From: Chromatiales bacterium (ex Bugula neritina AB1)
Lineage (GTDB): Bacteria > Pseudomonadota > Gammaproteobacteria > Granulosicoccales > Granulosicoccaceae
Length of the DNA: 64,000 nucleotides
Direction: 5' to 3'
NCBI GenBank assembly: GCA_001730015.1
Contig: MDLA01000103.1
Coordinates: 1-64,000 of the forward strand
Shown piece after piece: positions 1 to 6,979 of this stretch (position 1 is its first letter; each line of letters begins with the position of its first letter). The translations under genes and the position numbers were made by a program. The notes below the pieces were generated by a model. The model was not told the DNA's origin. It did no database searches and saw only the letters and a list, made by a program, of their open reading frames with translations.

Positions 1-703
1 TATCGATTGTTTCCTGTTCATCCATGTGCTCCTCTTGCTGCTGTTTTTCTTCAAGCATCCGTTGCCATTCCTGCGCTTGCTCCTGAGCCCTCTTCAGCCT
101 TTCTTCCAGTGTCTTTTTGGTCGTAAAACTCTTTGCACTGACATTGCCCTTGAAATGACTGCCGTCAATGCTGATTCGCTCTCCCCCTATCAATTCCATT
201 TGGTTACATAACATCAGAAACTGTGCATGCGCCTCACTCAGCGCTTCGCTATTGTCGATTCGAAACTTATGGATTGTCCGATAATGGGGTGTCTGACTTT
301 CGGTCAGCCAAATGACCTCGACATTGAGCCGGCACTCACGAGCCAACCGTCTACCCGAATGCACCTTGTTCTGATAACCGTACAAATAGAGCTTTAACAG
401 GGTCGCGGGATCGTAGGGAGGTTGTCCGGCCGATGTGGCGCGTCCGCTATACTTGAATCCTAATTCCGACAGATTCAGGTTCTCGACAAACACATCTATC
501 GCTCGCACTAGCGAATTTTGCTCCACCATATCGTCAGCACAAAACCCAAAAAGGTCACTCTGTTGCCGATTACCTCTGGCTTGGTAGCGCCCCTCGCCAT
601 CGCCCGTTGCGATTTTTTCTGATCTCGCTTCAGCTTCCGGCTCATCTGGCGTCGGGAAGCCGCGAAAATAGTCTTGCCGGCTGTCGTGATTGATCGTTTT
701 CAT
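1..703 (-). CDS. IS1182-like transposase, N-terminal part (cut by window edge)
   Basis: The reverse strand is open from an ATG at 701-703 to the window edge, giving about 234 residues. The protein resembles the N-terminal DUF772/InsH-type region of IS1182-family DDE transposases: a stretch ending in SELGFKYSGRATSAGQPPYD, then LLKLYLYGYQNKVHSGRRLA, then the block around ISIDGSHFKGNVS, whose Asp is likely the first residue of the DDE triad. A glutamine- and glutamate-rich coiled stretch follows at the edge, as in this family between the first Asp and the rest of the catalytic domain. The C-terminal half lies outside the window, so whether the element is intact cannot be judged. No terminal inverted repeat could be located upstream of the start. 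Confidence 0.85.
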   Translation of the reverse strand, partial: MKTINHDSRQDYFRGFPTPDEPEAEARSEKIATGDGEGRYQARGNRQQSDLFGFCADDMVEQNSLVRAIDVFVENLNLSELGFKYSGRATSAGQPPYDPATLLKLYLYGYQNKVHSGRRLARECRLNVEVIWLTESQTPHYRTIHKFRIDNSEALSEAHAQFLMLCNQMELIGGERISIDGSHFKGNVSAKSFTTKKTLEERLKRAQEQAQEWQRMLEEKQQQEEHMDEQETID

Positions 704-1015
704 ATTTCAACTCGGTTCTAGCATGACCGGATTTCTCGATTTTACCTCAATTAAGAATACTTACCCAGCCTCACCGCTCACTGCACCCTACGATGTGTAT
801 CAGGTTTCTATAGGTGGTGTCGATTCGATTTCTACTGTATTGGCATTAATCCGATATAGAGGTTTTTTACTCATTGATCAGATTTTAACTTCTATATTGT
901 TTGAGTATGCAAGGATAATAATATCTGCGCGGTCACGCATCCAGTCGTTTACGTGGTTCTAGCGCTGGCTGTGTTGTCACTCGGGATAGCCTCGAGAGTT
1001 TCATCTGAGATTTTT
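704..1015. other. 312-base stretch without a convincing gene
   Basis: AT-rich DNA between the transposase start and a small ORF. It should contain the outer end of the insertion sequence, but without the opposite end the inverted repeat cannot be recognised. A plus-strand open frame here has no ribosome-binding site and an uninformative composition, so I do not call it. Confidence 0.5.
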
Positions 1016-1240
1016 TCAAGCTGCTGGCACCTGCCGTTCAGCTGTGTCTGTGGCGGTGGGTTCCTCAGGCCAGCCTGCGCCGCTGGTTACATAAATAAAC
1101 CCGTCAAGGAGATGGCTGGGGAGTGCGTTGCTTGCCAGATAAAGGGCGGCAATAAACAGGACTGCACCGGTGCGGGCAGTGCCCGTGAACAATGGTGTGC
1201 GAATTGTTCGACGGTTCAGCAGGCGGTCGCTATTCTTCAT
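1016..1240 (-). CDS. Small hypothetical membrane protein (74 aa)
   Basis: Not recognised as a known family. The chosen ATG at 1240 is preceded by a good Shine-Dalgarno-like GAAAGAGG; an upstream in-frame start would add 13 residues. The product starts MKNSDRLLNRRTIRTPLF and has one likely membrane span (TGAVLFIAALYLASNAL, residues about 22-38), then a short polar tail rich in Thr, Ala and Glu. It sits between a transposase fragment and a broken Fic gene in decayed accessory DNA. It may be real or chance; only the ribosome-binding site and the hydrophobic segment support it. Confidence 0.35.
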   Translation of the reverse strand: MKNSDRLLNRRTIRTPLFTGTARTGAVLFIAALYLASNALPSHLLDGFIYVTSGAGWPEEPTATDTAERQVPAA

Positions 1241-1327
1241 TGCCTCTTTCCTATGCTCCGTGTAGAGAGAGTATGTCAAATCTCGAACAGAACTTACGAT
1301 TTGCAGAAGCTAATGTGAGGGTGAATA

Positions 1328-1352
1328 TGGCGCAATTAAGTTAATTGCGCCA
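1328..1352. promoter_or_regulatory. Perfect 25-bp palindrome, probable operator 1 of the Fic gene
   Basis: Two 12-base arms, TGGCGCAATTAA and its exact complement, flank a single central G at 1340. It lies 58 bases before the Fic start codon. A perfect odd-length palindrome of this size is typical of a dimeric repressor site. The downstream gene has an N-terminal winged-helix domain, so self-regulation is the natural inference. Confidence 0.7.
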
Positions 1353-1359
1353 TTCATTG

Positions 1360-1384
1360 TGGCGCGATTAGAGTGATTGCGCCG
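1360..1384. promoter_or_regulatory. Imperfect 25-bp palindrome, probable operator 2
   Basis: This is a second, weaker copy of the 1328-1352 site, with GGCGCGATTA on the left and TGATTGCGCC on the right. Its centre (1372) is 32 bases from that of the first copy, about three helical turns, so both would face the same side of the DNA. It ends 25 bases before the Fic ATG at 1410 and would block a promoter there. Confidence 0.65.
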
Positions 1385-1409
1385 AAAAATACGCCGGGAA
1401 CCAATTCTG

Positions 1410-2750
1410 ATGACTGTACTGTCTGAAATCACCCGTGCCGTGATCGAATCATCGGACGGGATAACAATATCTGCGTTGGCGGAGTTGCACCCGGCCGTAT
1501 CGCGCCGCGTGTTGCAGCGCCATTTTAAAGATCTGGTTGATCAAAAGGAAATTGTTGCGGTTGGTAACGGGCGTGGGCGCAAGTATCGTGGCCGTGGGGA
1601 GCCGGGTGGTGATATTGCGCAGAACGGTTCCGGGAATGCAATAGCGTTTTCTGCAGACAGTCAGGAAGTTCTCGATTACGTTAGCCAGCCGTTGGCTAGC
1701 CGAACTCCGGTGGGTTACCCGTTCGACTTTCTCGACGAATATCAGCCAAACAGAACGTACTATCTGTCTGCTTAACTTCGGCGGCAGCTATTTAAAATGG
1801 GCAGTACCGTACCACTTAATGCATCTGCTGGTACCTATAATCGCCTGCTAATTGACCTGTCATGGGCTTCAATCCAGCTGGAGGGTAATACCTACACGAG
1901 GCTCTATACCAGGGAGTTAATAGAACATGGTAGAGCAGGGTATGGAATGGCGGCAATAGAAACGCAGATGATATTGAATCATAAATCTGCAATAGAATTT
2001 CTGGTTGAGAATATAGATTCTGTAGAATTTAGTCGGCAAACAGTGGCCAATCTGCATGGTTTGCTATCAGAGAACTTGTTGGCAAAGCCTGCTGATGAAG
2101 GTCGTATTCGTCAGCAACCTGTTGAATTTATGAGTAGTGTTTATCGCCCGTTGTCTGCGCCTCAGGCGCTGGAGTCTCAACTGGATATCGTTCTTGAAAA
2201 AGCTGACGCAATTGATGATCCGTTTGAGCAGTCGTTTTTTGTTATGGTGCATCTGCCATATCTGCAGCCGTTTATCGACATCAATAAGCGTACCTCCAGA
2301 CTCGCAGCGAACCTGCCTTTGTTCCGGGAAAATCTATGTCCGCTTACATTTATAGGTCTGCCCGAAAACAGCTATAGCGCGGCATTGCTTGGCGTGTATG
2401 AGTCCGCGCGTGTTGAAGCCTTGCGGGATGTGTATGTCTGGGCCTATGAGCGCTCAACACAGGAATACCTTGCAATAAAGCAAAATCTGCAAACGCCGGA
2501 TCCGCTACGTCTGCAGTGGCGCCAATTAATAAAGCAGACTTTGCGCGATGTGATTAGTCAGCCGGAGTTAGAGCCATTGGCGGTTATCACAGATGCGGTA
2601 ACAGGAGAGGTTCCGAAGCCGGAACAGGAAGATGTTCGTGCACTGATTATTGAAGAATTAAAACGAGTTCATACCGGGGTTTTAGCAAAGTATGGAATCC
2701 GTCCGTCTCAGTTTGAGATGTGGATTGCATTTCACCGCAAGTTCGGGTGA
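1410..2750 (+). pseudogene. wHTH-Fic family protein, split by an in-frame TAA
   Basis: Two open frames, 1410-1772 and 1776-2750, are in the same frame and separated only by a TAA at 1773-1775. The first half ends NRTYYLSA and the second resumes LRRQLFKMG; this junction reads through like a normal single-chain Fic protein of about 446 residues. The N-terminus (MTVLSEITRAVIES, VSRRVLQRHFKDLV) is a winged-helix DNA-binding domain. The second half has the Fic core (LIDLSWASIQLEGNTYTRL, then a helical domain). The active-site loop reads QPFIDINKRTSR, where canonical Fic has H-P-F-x-(D/E)-G-N-(G/K)-R: the catalytic His position is Gln and the Gly is Ile. ATG at 1410 is preferred over an upstream TTG because of its GGGA. 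An internal ATG at 1797 could express the C-terminal half alone. Sequencing error at the stop remains possible. Confidence 0.8.
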
Positions 2751-2765
2751 CGATTGTCGACTCGC

Positions 2766-2781
2766 TAAAAGAATTCTTTTA
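2766..2781. other. 16-bp perfect palindrome after the Fic gene
   Basis: TAAAAGAATTCTTTTA is fully self-complementary. It lies 16 bases after the Fic stop. With no loop it is a poor terminator; it may be a protein-binding site or chance in an AT-rich gap. Confidence 0.3.
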
Positions 2782-2909
2782 ACAGAAGTAATGGCGCGTG
2801 AATAGGCCTGACCGAGTTATGTCTATGAAATATGTGAAAGAGTGGTGTGGGCCTGCTTCGACTCAATTTATCGATCCATTCTATAGCAGCTGGCAGGGCT
2901 GTAAAGGGG

Positions 2910-3674
2910 CTACTCTAGTTTTACCAGGTATCGCTTAGGCCAGAACTTACCGGTGATCCAGTAAGCCTTTTTCTTCGTGTCATACGCTATGCCGTTGAGG
3001 ACTGTATTTCGACTGCCGCCTGCGTGTTTTTTCACTAACGAAGAAAAATCGTAGTACGAGACCACACTGCCGTTGGCTGGATTGATTTTTACTATAAACG
3101 GACTCTGCCAGATGTTTGCCCAGATATAACCTTCGGCGAATTCCAGCTCGTTGATGCGGCGCACGGTGTGTTGCTGGCTGTGTACCTGGATTTCGCGTTC
3201 GATTTTGAATGATTCCGGGTTGCGAAAATATATAGTGTCGCTGCCGTCGCTCATCAGAAGTTGCGATGCATTGCTAGCCAGCCCCCAGCCCTCTCCCTTA
3301 AAAGAGAGTTCTCGCTTTGTTTCCAGGTTGTCGGGGTTTAGTACGAGTAAGGTGTTCTCTTTCCACGTCAGTATAAACAGTTCACCCGCAAGTGCTGTCA
3401 GGCCTTCTGCAAAAAATCTCTCGGCTAGTCTTTTTTCGAGTAACGTGGTGTCGCTGTCAGGCTGATATTTTCGAATTCTGGACTTTCCATAGAGCCCGCT
3501 GGATTCATACATCAAGTCGTTATAAATTTCGAGGCCTTGTGTGAAATAGCTGGAATTATGAGAGACGGTTTCGAGGATCTGATACCGGCCGCTCTGCTGA
3601 GCCTGCACTGAGCTAGCTGCTATGACGGCGATTGCGATGAAAAACCGGTAAAAATAAGAAACGTAGCTGTTCAT
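2910..3674 (-). CDS. Glutaminyl-peptide cyclotransferase (secreted)
   Basis: The 254-residue product matches the glutamine cyclotransferase family (PF05096), the plant/bacterial five-bladed beta-propeller type that turns N-terminal Gln of peptides into pyroglutamate. Family signatures seen are FTQGLEIYNDLMYESSGLYG near residue 45, GLTALAGELFILTWKEN, then GEGWGLASNASQLLMSDGS, INELEFAEGYIWANIW and the C-terminal NGIAYDTKKKAYWITGKFWP. ATG at 3674 was chosen because AAGGAAG precedes it and it opens a clean signal peptide (MNSYVSYFYRFFIAIAVIAA, cut after VQA), implying a periplasmic product. The gene stands alone, between a broken Fic gene and a broken hipA, and may itself be accessory. Confidence 0.88.
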   Translation of the reverse strand: MNSYVSYFYRFFIAIAVIAASSVQAQQSGRYQILETVSHNSSYFTQGLEIYNDLMYESSGLYGKSRIRKYQPDSDTTLLEKRLAERFFAEGLTALAGELFILTWKENTLLVLNPDNLETKRELSFKGEGWGLASNASQLLMSDGSDTIYFRNPESFKIEREIQVHSQQHTVRRINELEFAEGYIWANIWQSPFIVKINPANGSVVSYYDFSSLVKKHAGGSRNTVLNGIAYDTKKKAYWITGKFWPKRYLVKLE

Positions 3675-3725
3675 TCTGCTTCCTTGAAATCCATTTTTGT
3701 GTTGCGAAATAATGTGCATTCTACA

Positions 3726-4494
3726 TTATCTTAGTAAACCCCGGTTCTCGTGACGCCGTTCTTCTAGAGCCTTCTTTATTATAGCTGGAGTATTTTTACT
3801 AACACCCGCTTCCTTTGCCAATTCTGCAAACCCGGTAATCACTTCAATTATTTCCTGAATAGCCTGCTGCGCCTTCTGCCACGACGCATAAACCGCGGCA
3901 ACTGCCAGTTTTGCATAGTTCTTAACCCGCATTATTTACGGGATTGACCGGATCTCACTTGATCTTTGATTCCACAGAGAATTTTTTCTCTTGCAAATAT
4001 CAGTAAGTATTCGACGCGAGAAGAAAATCCACTGTGAAAACAAATCTCGGCGCGATATCCTTGCCACCCCATGAATAATGCGGGTTAATGGAGGTTGTTT
4101 GCCATAACCACCAAAAGCTGTTGTGTGTTTGTTGAAAGGGTGTGGGTTAAATGTGACATCATAAAACGGCGCGACCTGCCAGCTGCCAGCATTGTCCTGC
4201 AAAAATGACCGGTTTTTACTGTGATCATCCTGATTGGCGGCGTGCAAATTGAACACAGCCCGCCGGTACTGTAATCGACCCGCACCGGGCTCATTGCACA
4301 ATTGGCGGCTGGCGTTAATCAGGTCTGTGTAATCCAGGCTGGGTGTTCGCAAGTCTGCGTCAAGTAGCCCACAGGCACTGTGCACCTGTAAATGTCCCGT
4401 TGGGGCTACTTTTGCTGGCGCACATGTTTCAGGGGGAATATAGTCAAAACATTTTACTGCGAGCCATGCTCGCACCGTTTTGTTCCACGGATGG
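3726..4494 (-). pseudogene. hipA-type toxin kinase remnant, interrupted by a foldback element
   Basis: Two HipA pieces lie on either side of the element at 3922-4089. The upstream piece (4494 to 4090) encodes HPWNKTVRAWLAVKCFDYIPP, then VHSACGLLDADLRTPSLDY, NLHAANQDDHSKNRSFLQD and APFYDVTFNPHPFNKH, ending GGYGKQPP. This is the kinase C-lobe with the HipA catalytic QDDHSKN and the following YD motif. The downstream piece (3921 to 3726) encodes KLAVAAVYASWQKAQQ and ends EERRHENRGLLR, the usual HipA C-terminus. Removing the element and one TTAA copy joins them as QPPLRTMQ, after which a one-base deletion in an A-run shifts frame into KLAVAAV. The N-terminal half of hipA is missing. The gene is therefore dead three times over: deletion, insertion and frameshift. 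Confidence 0.85.
3922..4089. mobile_element. Foldback element family 1, copy A (in hipA)
   Basis: This 168-bp non-coding element is bounded by TTAA at 3922-3925 and 4086-4089. Inside these are terminal inverted repeats CCCGCATTATT and AATAATGCGGG. An inner inverted repeat (left CACAGAGAATTTTTTCTC, right GAGAAGAAAATCCACTGTG) would fold the centre into a long hairpin. Two further copies at 40544-40726 and 42344-42526 share the sequence over most of their length. With no ORF, inverted ends and a 4-bp duplication it fits a MITE moved by a transposase not seen here. The adjacent hipA pieces prove insertion. Confidence 0.88.
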
Positions 4495-4623
4495 AATTAA
4501 TTGCTGGCTAGAGTGATTTTGCCTGGGAAGCACGCTGCTGAGATCGCTGGGTGTAAACAGGTAGTGTTCGGGGCCTGCGAGAGCTTTTAGCGTCGTGCTA
4601 AGCTGACTAAGAGAGGCTGCCAT
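4444..4623 (-). pseudogene. Antitoxin-like N-terminal fragment (59 codons), upstream of hipA
   Basis: An ATG at 4623 opens a 59-codon frame starting MAASLSQLSTTLKALAGPEH and continuing YLFTPSDLSSVLP, then an unrelated-looking tail ending at 4444. The first 33 residues resemble the N-terminal helix and HTH start of AbiEi-like antitoxins (DUF6088 type) that I associate with some hipA genes; this is recall, not a search result. The frame then runs out of phase over the hipA remnant. The simplest reading is one deletion that removed the antitoxin C-terminus and the hipA N-terminus and joined what was left. Confidence 0.45.
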
Positions 4624-4974
4624 TGCGCTACATTTTCTTACATATAATGAAAGTAAGTGTGGAGTGAAGTGGCTGGCATTGCCACTGAGAGAGTTTAAAC
4701 CGGGTTCAGATTACGTATATTCAAACCAGGCGTGGCCCAGGATATTACCCAGCCAGCTCCCCGGTTGTCTCAGTACGTACAATATCATCAGCTGTCATTG
4801 CTCTGTTCGCGGCGGGAGGAACTTTCCGGTACCCGCCGGGAGTGGTGATAGTCGTTCCGGGTAATAATATATTGGCAAAAGGTGCGCATGATATGTTGGT
4901 TATTTTCTCATTTGACGCAGTCGCAGCGATGGGTCTTTTGTTAGCGAAGACGAATCTTTTAGTGGAGAAACAAA
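4624..4974. other. 351-base stretch before argE; no gene seen
   Basis: It contains the former promoter side of the antitoxin/hipA locus (TTACATATAATGAAAGTAA near 4637, a loose TTAC...GTAA dyad) and the leader of argE with GGAG just before its start. A 66-codon plus-strand frame overlaps it but has no ribosome-binding site or recognisable content. Confidence 0.5.
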
Positions 4975-6138
4975 TTGCCTGATGTGTTGGAAAATGCCAT
5001 TGTGATTCTTGAACGGCTGGTCAGTTTCGAGAGTATCTCGGGACGGCCGACCCACGGTATCGTCGGGTATGTTCAGGATTATTTAAATAGTCACGGGATT
5101 GAGTCGACGCTGAGTTACGACGAGGCCGGTGAGCGCGCCAATGTGTTCGCGACCATCGGGCCGCAGATCGATGGCGGAGTTGTTCTTAACGGCCATACCG
5201 ATGTTGTGCCTGTGGAGGGGCAGCCGTGGAGCAGTGATCCATTTATCCTGACCCGTAAGGGCGATCGATTCTTCGGTCGCGGTTCGGTTGATATGAAGGG
5301 ATTTCTTGCCTGCGTGCTTGCCTCGGTGCCGGAGTTCAAGGCGGCGAATCTGAGCCGGCCAATCCATATTGCATTCTCCTATGATGAAGAAAACGGCGGA
5401 TACGGAATGCCGGTTTTGCTGAACAGTATGGCGACAAAACCGTATCGGCCCGAGGTGGTGATTATTGGTGAACCGACGCAAATGCAGATCGTGACGGGGC
5501 ACAAAGGCGGGTATGAGATGCGTACCGAGATAACAGGAGCTGAAGTCCATTCCTGTGATCCGACTAAAGGGGTCAGTGCTATTTCTGCTGCGATGAAGCT
5601 TATCGCTAAAATTGAAGAGACAGGCGCACGGCGCGCCGCTAACCCGGCGGCGAATTCGCCCTATACACCGCCTTATCCCACCTTTAACGTTGGCACTATA
5701 GAGGGTGGTGCCGCGCGCAATGCGACGGCCGGGTGGTGCCATTTCGAATGGGAGTATCGCCAGATGCCCGGTGAGGACGGATCGAAAACCATTGCTGAAA
5801 TCGAGGCCTACGCGGCTAATGAATTACTGCCTGCGATGAAAGCCGTCAACTCGCGTGCAGATATTCAGATCATCACTGAGGTTGCGGTGCCGGCGCTGGA
5901 TGATCGCAATGCAGAGGTAGCGGCTGCGTTTGTGAGTGCGGTCACTGGTCTGAATAGTCGAGGTGTTGTTTCTTTCGGAACGGATGGCGGCTATTTCAGC
6001 GACGCCAATTACTCGACCGTTATTTTCGGCCCCGGCGACATCTCGCGCGCGCACAAAGCAGATGAATATATAGAGATGGACGAACTGGCCGCGGGGGTGG
6101 GGTTTCTGGCTAAAGTAGCAAAGCGTTTGTCGCAATAA
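4975..6138 (+). CDS. argE: Acetylornithine deacetylase
   Basis: The 387-residue M20 metallopeptidase-family enzyme hydrolyses N-acetylornithine to ornithine and acetate in cytoplasmic arginine synthesis. Visible motifs are VVLNGHTDVVPV (first metal His and the Asp two residues on), FFGRGSVDMKGFLA (bridging Asp), SYDEENGGYG (catalytic Glu pair), IIGEPTQMQIVTGHKGGYEM, and near the end FGTDGGYFSDAN and FGPGDISRAHKADEY with the C-terminal metal His. The start is TTG at 4975 behind GTGGAG; no ATG fits as well. The gene converges on folE2 with only 9 bases between the stops and is not in an arginine cluster. Confidence 0.93.
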   Translation: MPDVLENAIVILERLVSFESISGRPTHGIVGYVQDYLNSHGIESTLSYDEAGERANVFATIGPQIDGGVVLNGHTDVVPVEGQPWSSDPFILTRKGDRFFGRGSVDMKGFLACVLASVPEFKAANLSRPIHIAFSYDEENGGYGMPVLLNSMATKPYRPEVVIIGEPTQMQIVTGHKGGYEMRTEITGAEVHSCDPTKGVSAISAAMKLIAKIEETGARRAANPAANSPYTPPYPTFNVGTIEGGAARNATAGWCHFEWEYRQMPGEDGSKTIAEIEAYAANELLPAMKAVNSRADIQIITEVAVPALDDRNAEVAAAFVSAVTGLNSRGVVSFGTDGGYFSDANYSTVIFGPGDISRAHKADEYIEMDELAAGVGFLAKVAKRLSQ

Positions 6139-6147
6139 CCCGGTTTT

Positions 6148-6945
6148 CTATTGCTTTTCTATTCGGGCCCATGCTGAATGGTTGTGAATTGACTCAAAAT
6201 TCTCTACCTCAAGCACATACGCTTCAATAGTGGCATTGTCATTCAGTTGTACGGCTACTTCGCGAATTAAATCTTCGACAAAGCGCGGGTTCTCATAGGC
6301 GTGCTCGGTAACGAATTTTTCGTCCGCGCGTTTTAACTGGCTATAAAGCTGTGCCGAGGCTTGTTGCTCTGCGCTTGCTATAACGTCTTCCCAGGAGAAG
6401 TTGTTTTTATCACTGAGCAGAGCGTCTATTGATATAACCGAGCGCTGGCTGTGAGCGCCATATTGTGAGATTTCTTTTGAACAGGGGCAAAGGGTAGTAA
6501 CCGGTACTTCTATTTTCACCCGTGTATCAACGGACCCGCTGGAGTTACCGGATACCTCCAGAGTGATGTTGTAGTCCATCATGCCTTTGAGTTTGGTGAC
6601 CGGCGCTTCTTTTTCTATAAAGTAGGGGAATGTCACGGTGATGGTGCCGGCGTTGCTATCGAGGCGTGTGAGCATTTCCCGGTACATCTCTGCGAAGGTG
6701 GCAGCGGAATAGACCGTTGGCCGATAGTCGCTTAGCATCTGGCTGAAGCGCGACATATGGGTGCCTTTGCGATCTTCCGGCAAATATACCGAGAACGCGA
6801 AATCGGCGACGGTGTGCTGCGGCTGGCGCTTGTCGACAACGGTGATCGGGGAGCGAATGCTTTTAATGCCCACGCGAGTAATTGCTACATGACGTAAGTC
6901 TGCGTAGCCTTGCACGTCCGGCATTGCCTGTTGCTTGTCGTTCAT
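6148..6945 (-). CDS. folE2: GTP cyclohydrolase I, type 2
   Basis: The 265-residue protein is the FolE2/YciA-type GTP cyclohydrolase (PF02649) that makes dihydroneopterin triphosphate for folate and, in some bacteria, queuosine. Family landmarks are FSVYLPEDRKGTHMSRF near residue 52, PYFIEKEAPVTKLKG, VPVTTLCPCSKEIS with the active-site Cys, and EHAYENPRFVEDLIRE near the C-terminus. FolE2 works with metals other than zinc, unlike FolE. It is the last gene of the run xseB-ispA-dxs-folE2, 34 bases after dxs. Zinc-dependent control is common for folE2 elsewhere, but I saw no Zur-like site here. Confidence 0.95.
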   Translation of the reverse strand: MNDKQQAMPDVQGYADLRHVAITRVGIKSIRSPITVVDKRQPQHTVADFAFSVYLPEDRKGTHMSRFSQMLSDYRPTVYSAATFAEMYREMLTRLDSNAGTITVTFPYFIEKEAPVTKLKGMMDYNITLEVSGNSSGSVDTRVKIEVPVTTLCPCSKEISQYGAHSQRSVISIDALLSDKNNFSWEDVIASAEQQASAQLYSQLKRADEKFVTEHAYENPRFVEDLIREVAVQLNDNATIEAYVLEVENFESIHNHSAWARIEKQ

Positions 6946-6979
6946 AGTGATTTAAAAGCGTGTATCGCTGCTGCGTTGG

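Noticed and set aside
690..962. 90-codon plus-strand frame next to the transposase
   Set aside because: No ribosome-binding site, start lies inside the transposase gene, composition uninformative.
3726..3932. Independent 68-residue protein or antitoxin starting inside the foldback element
   Set aside because: Its sequence is the HipA C-terminus; the ATG is supplied by the element's terminal repeat, so it is a gene fragment.
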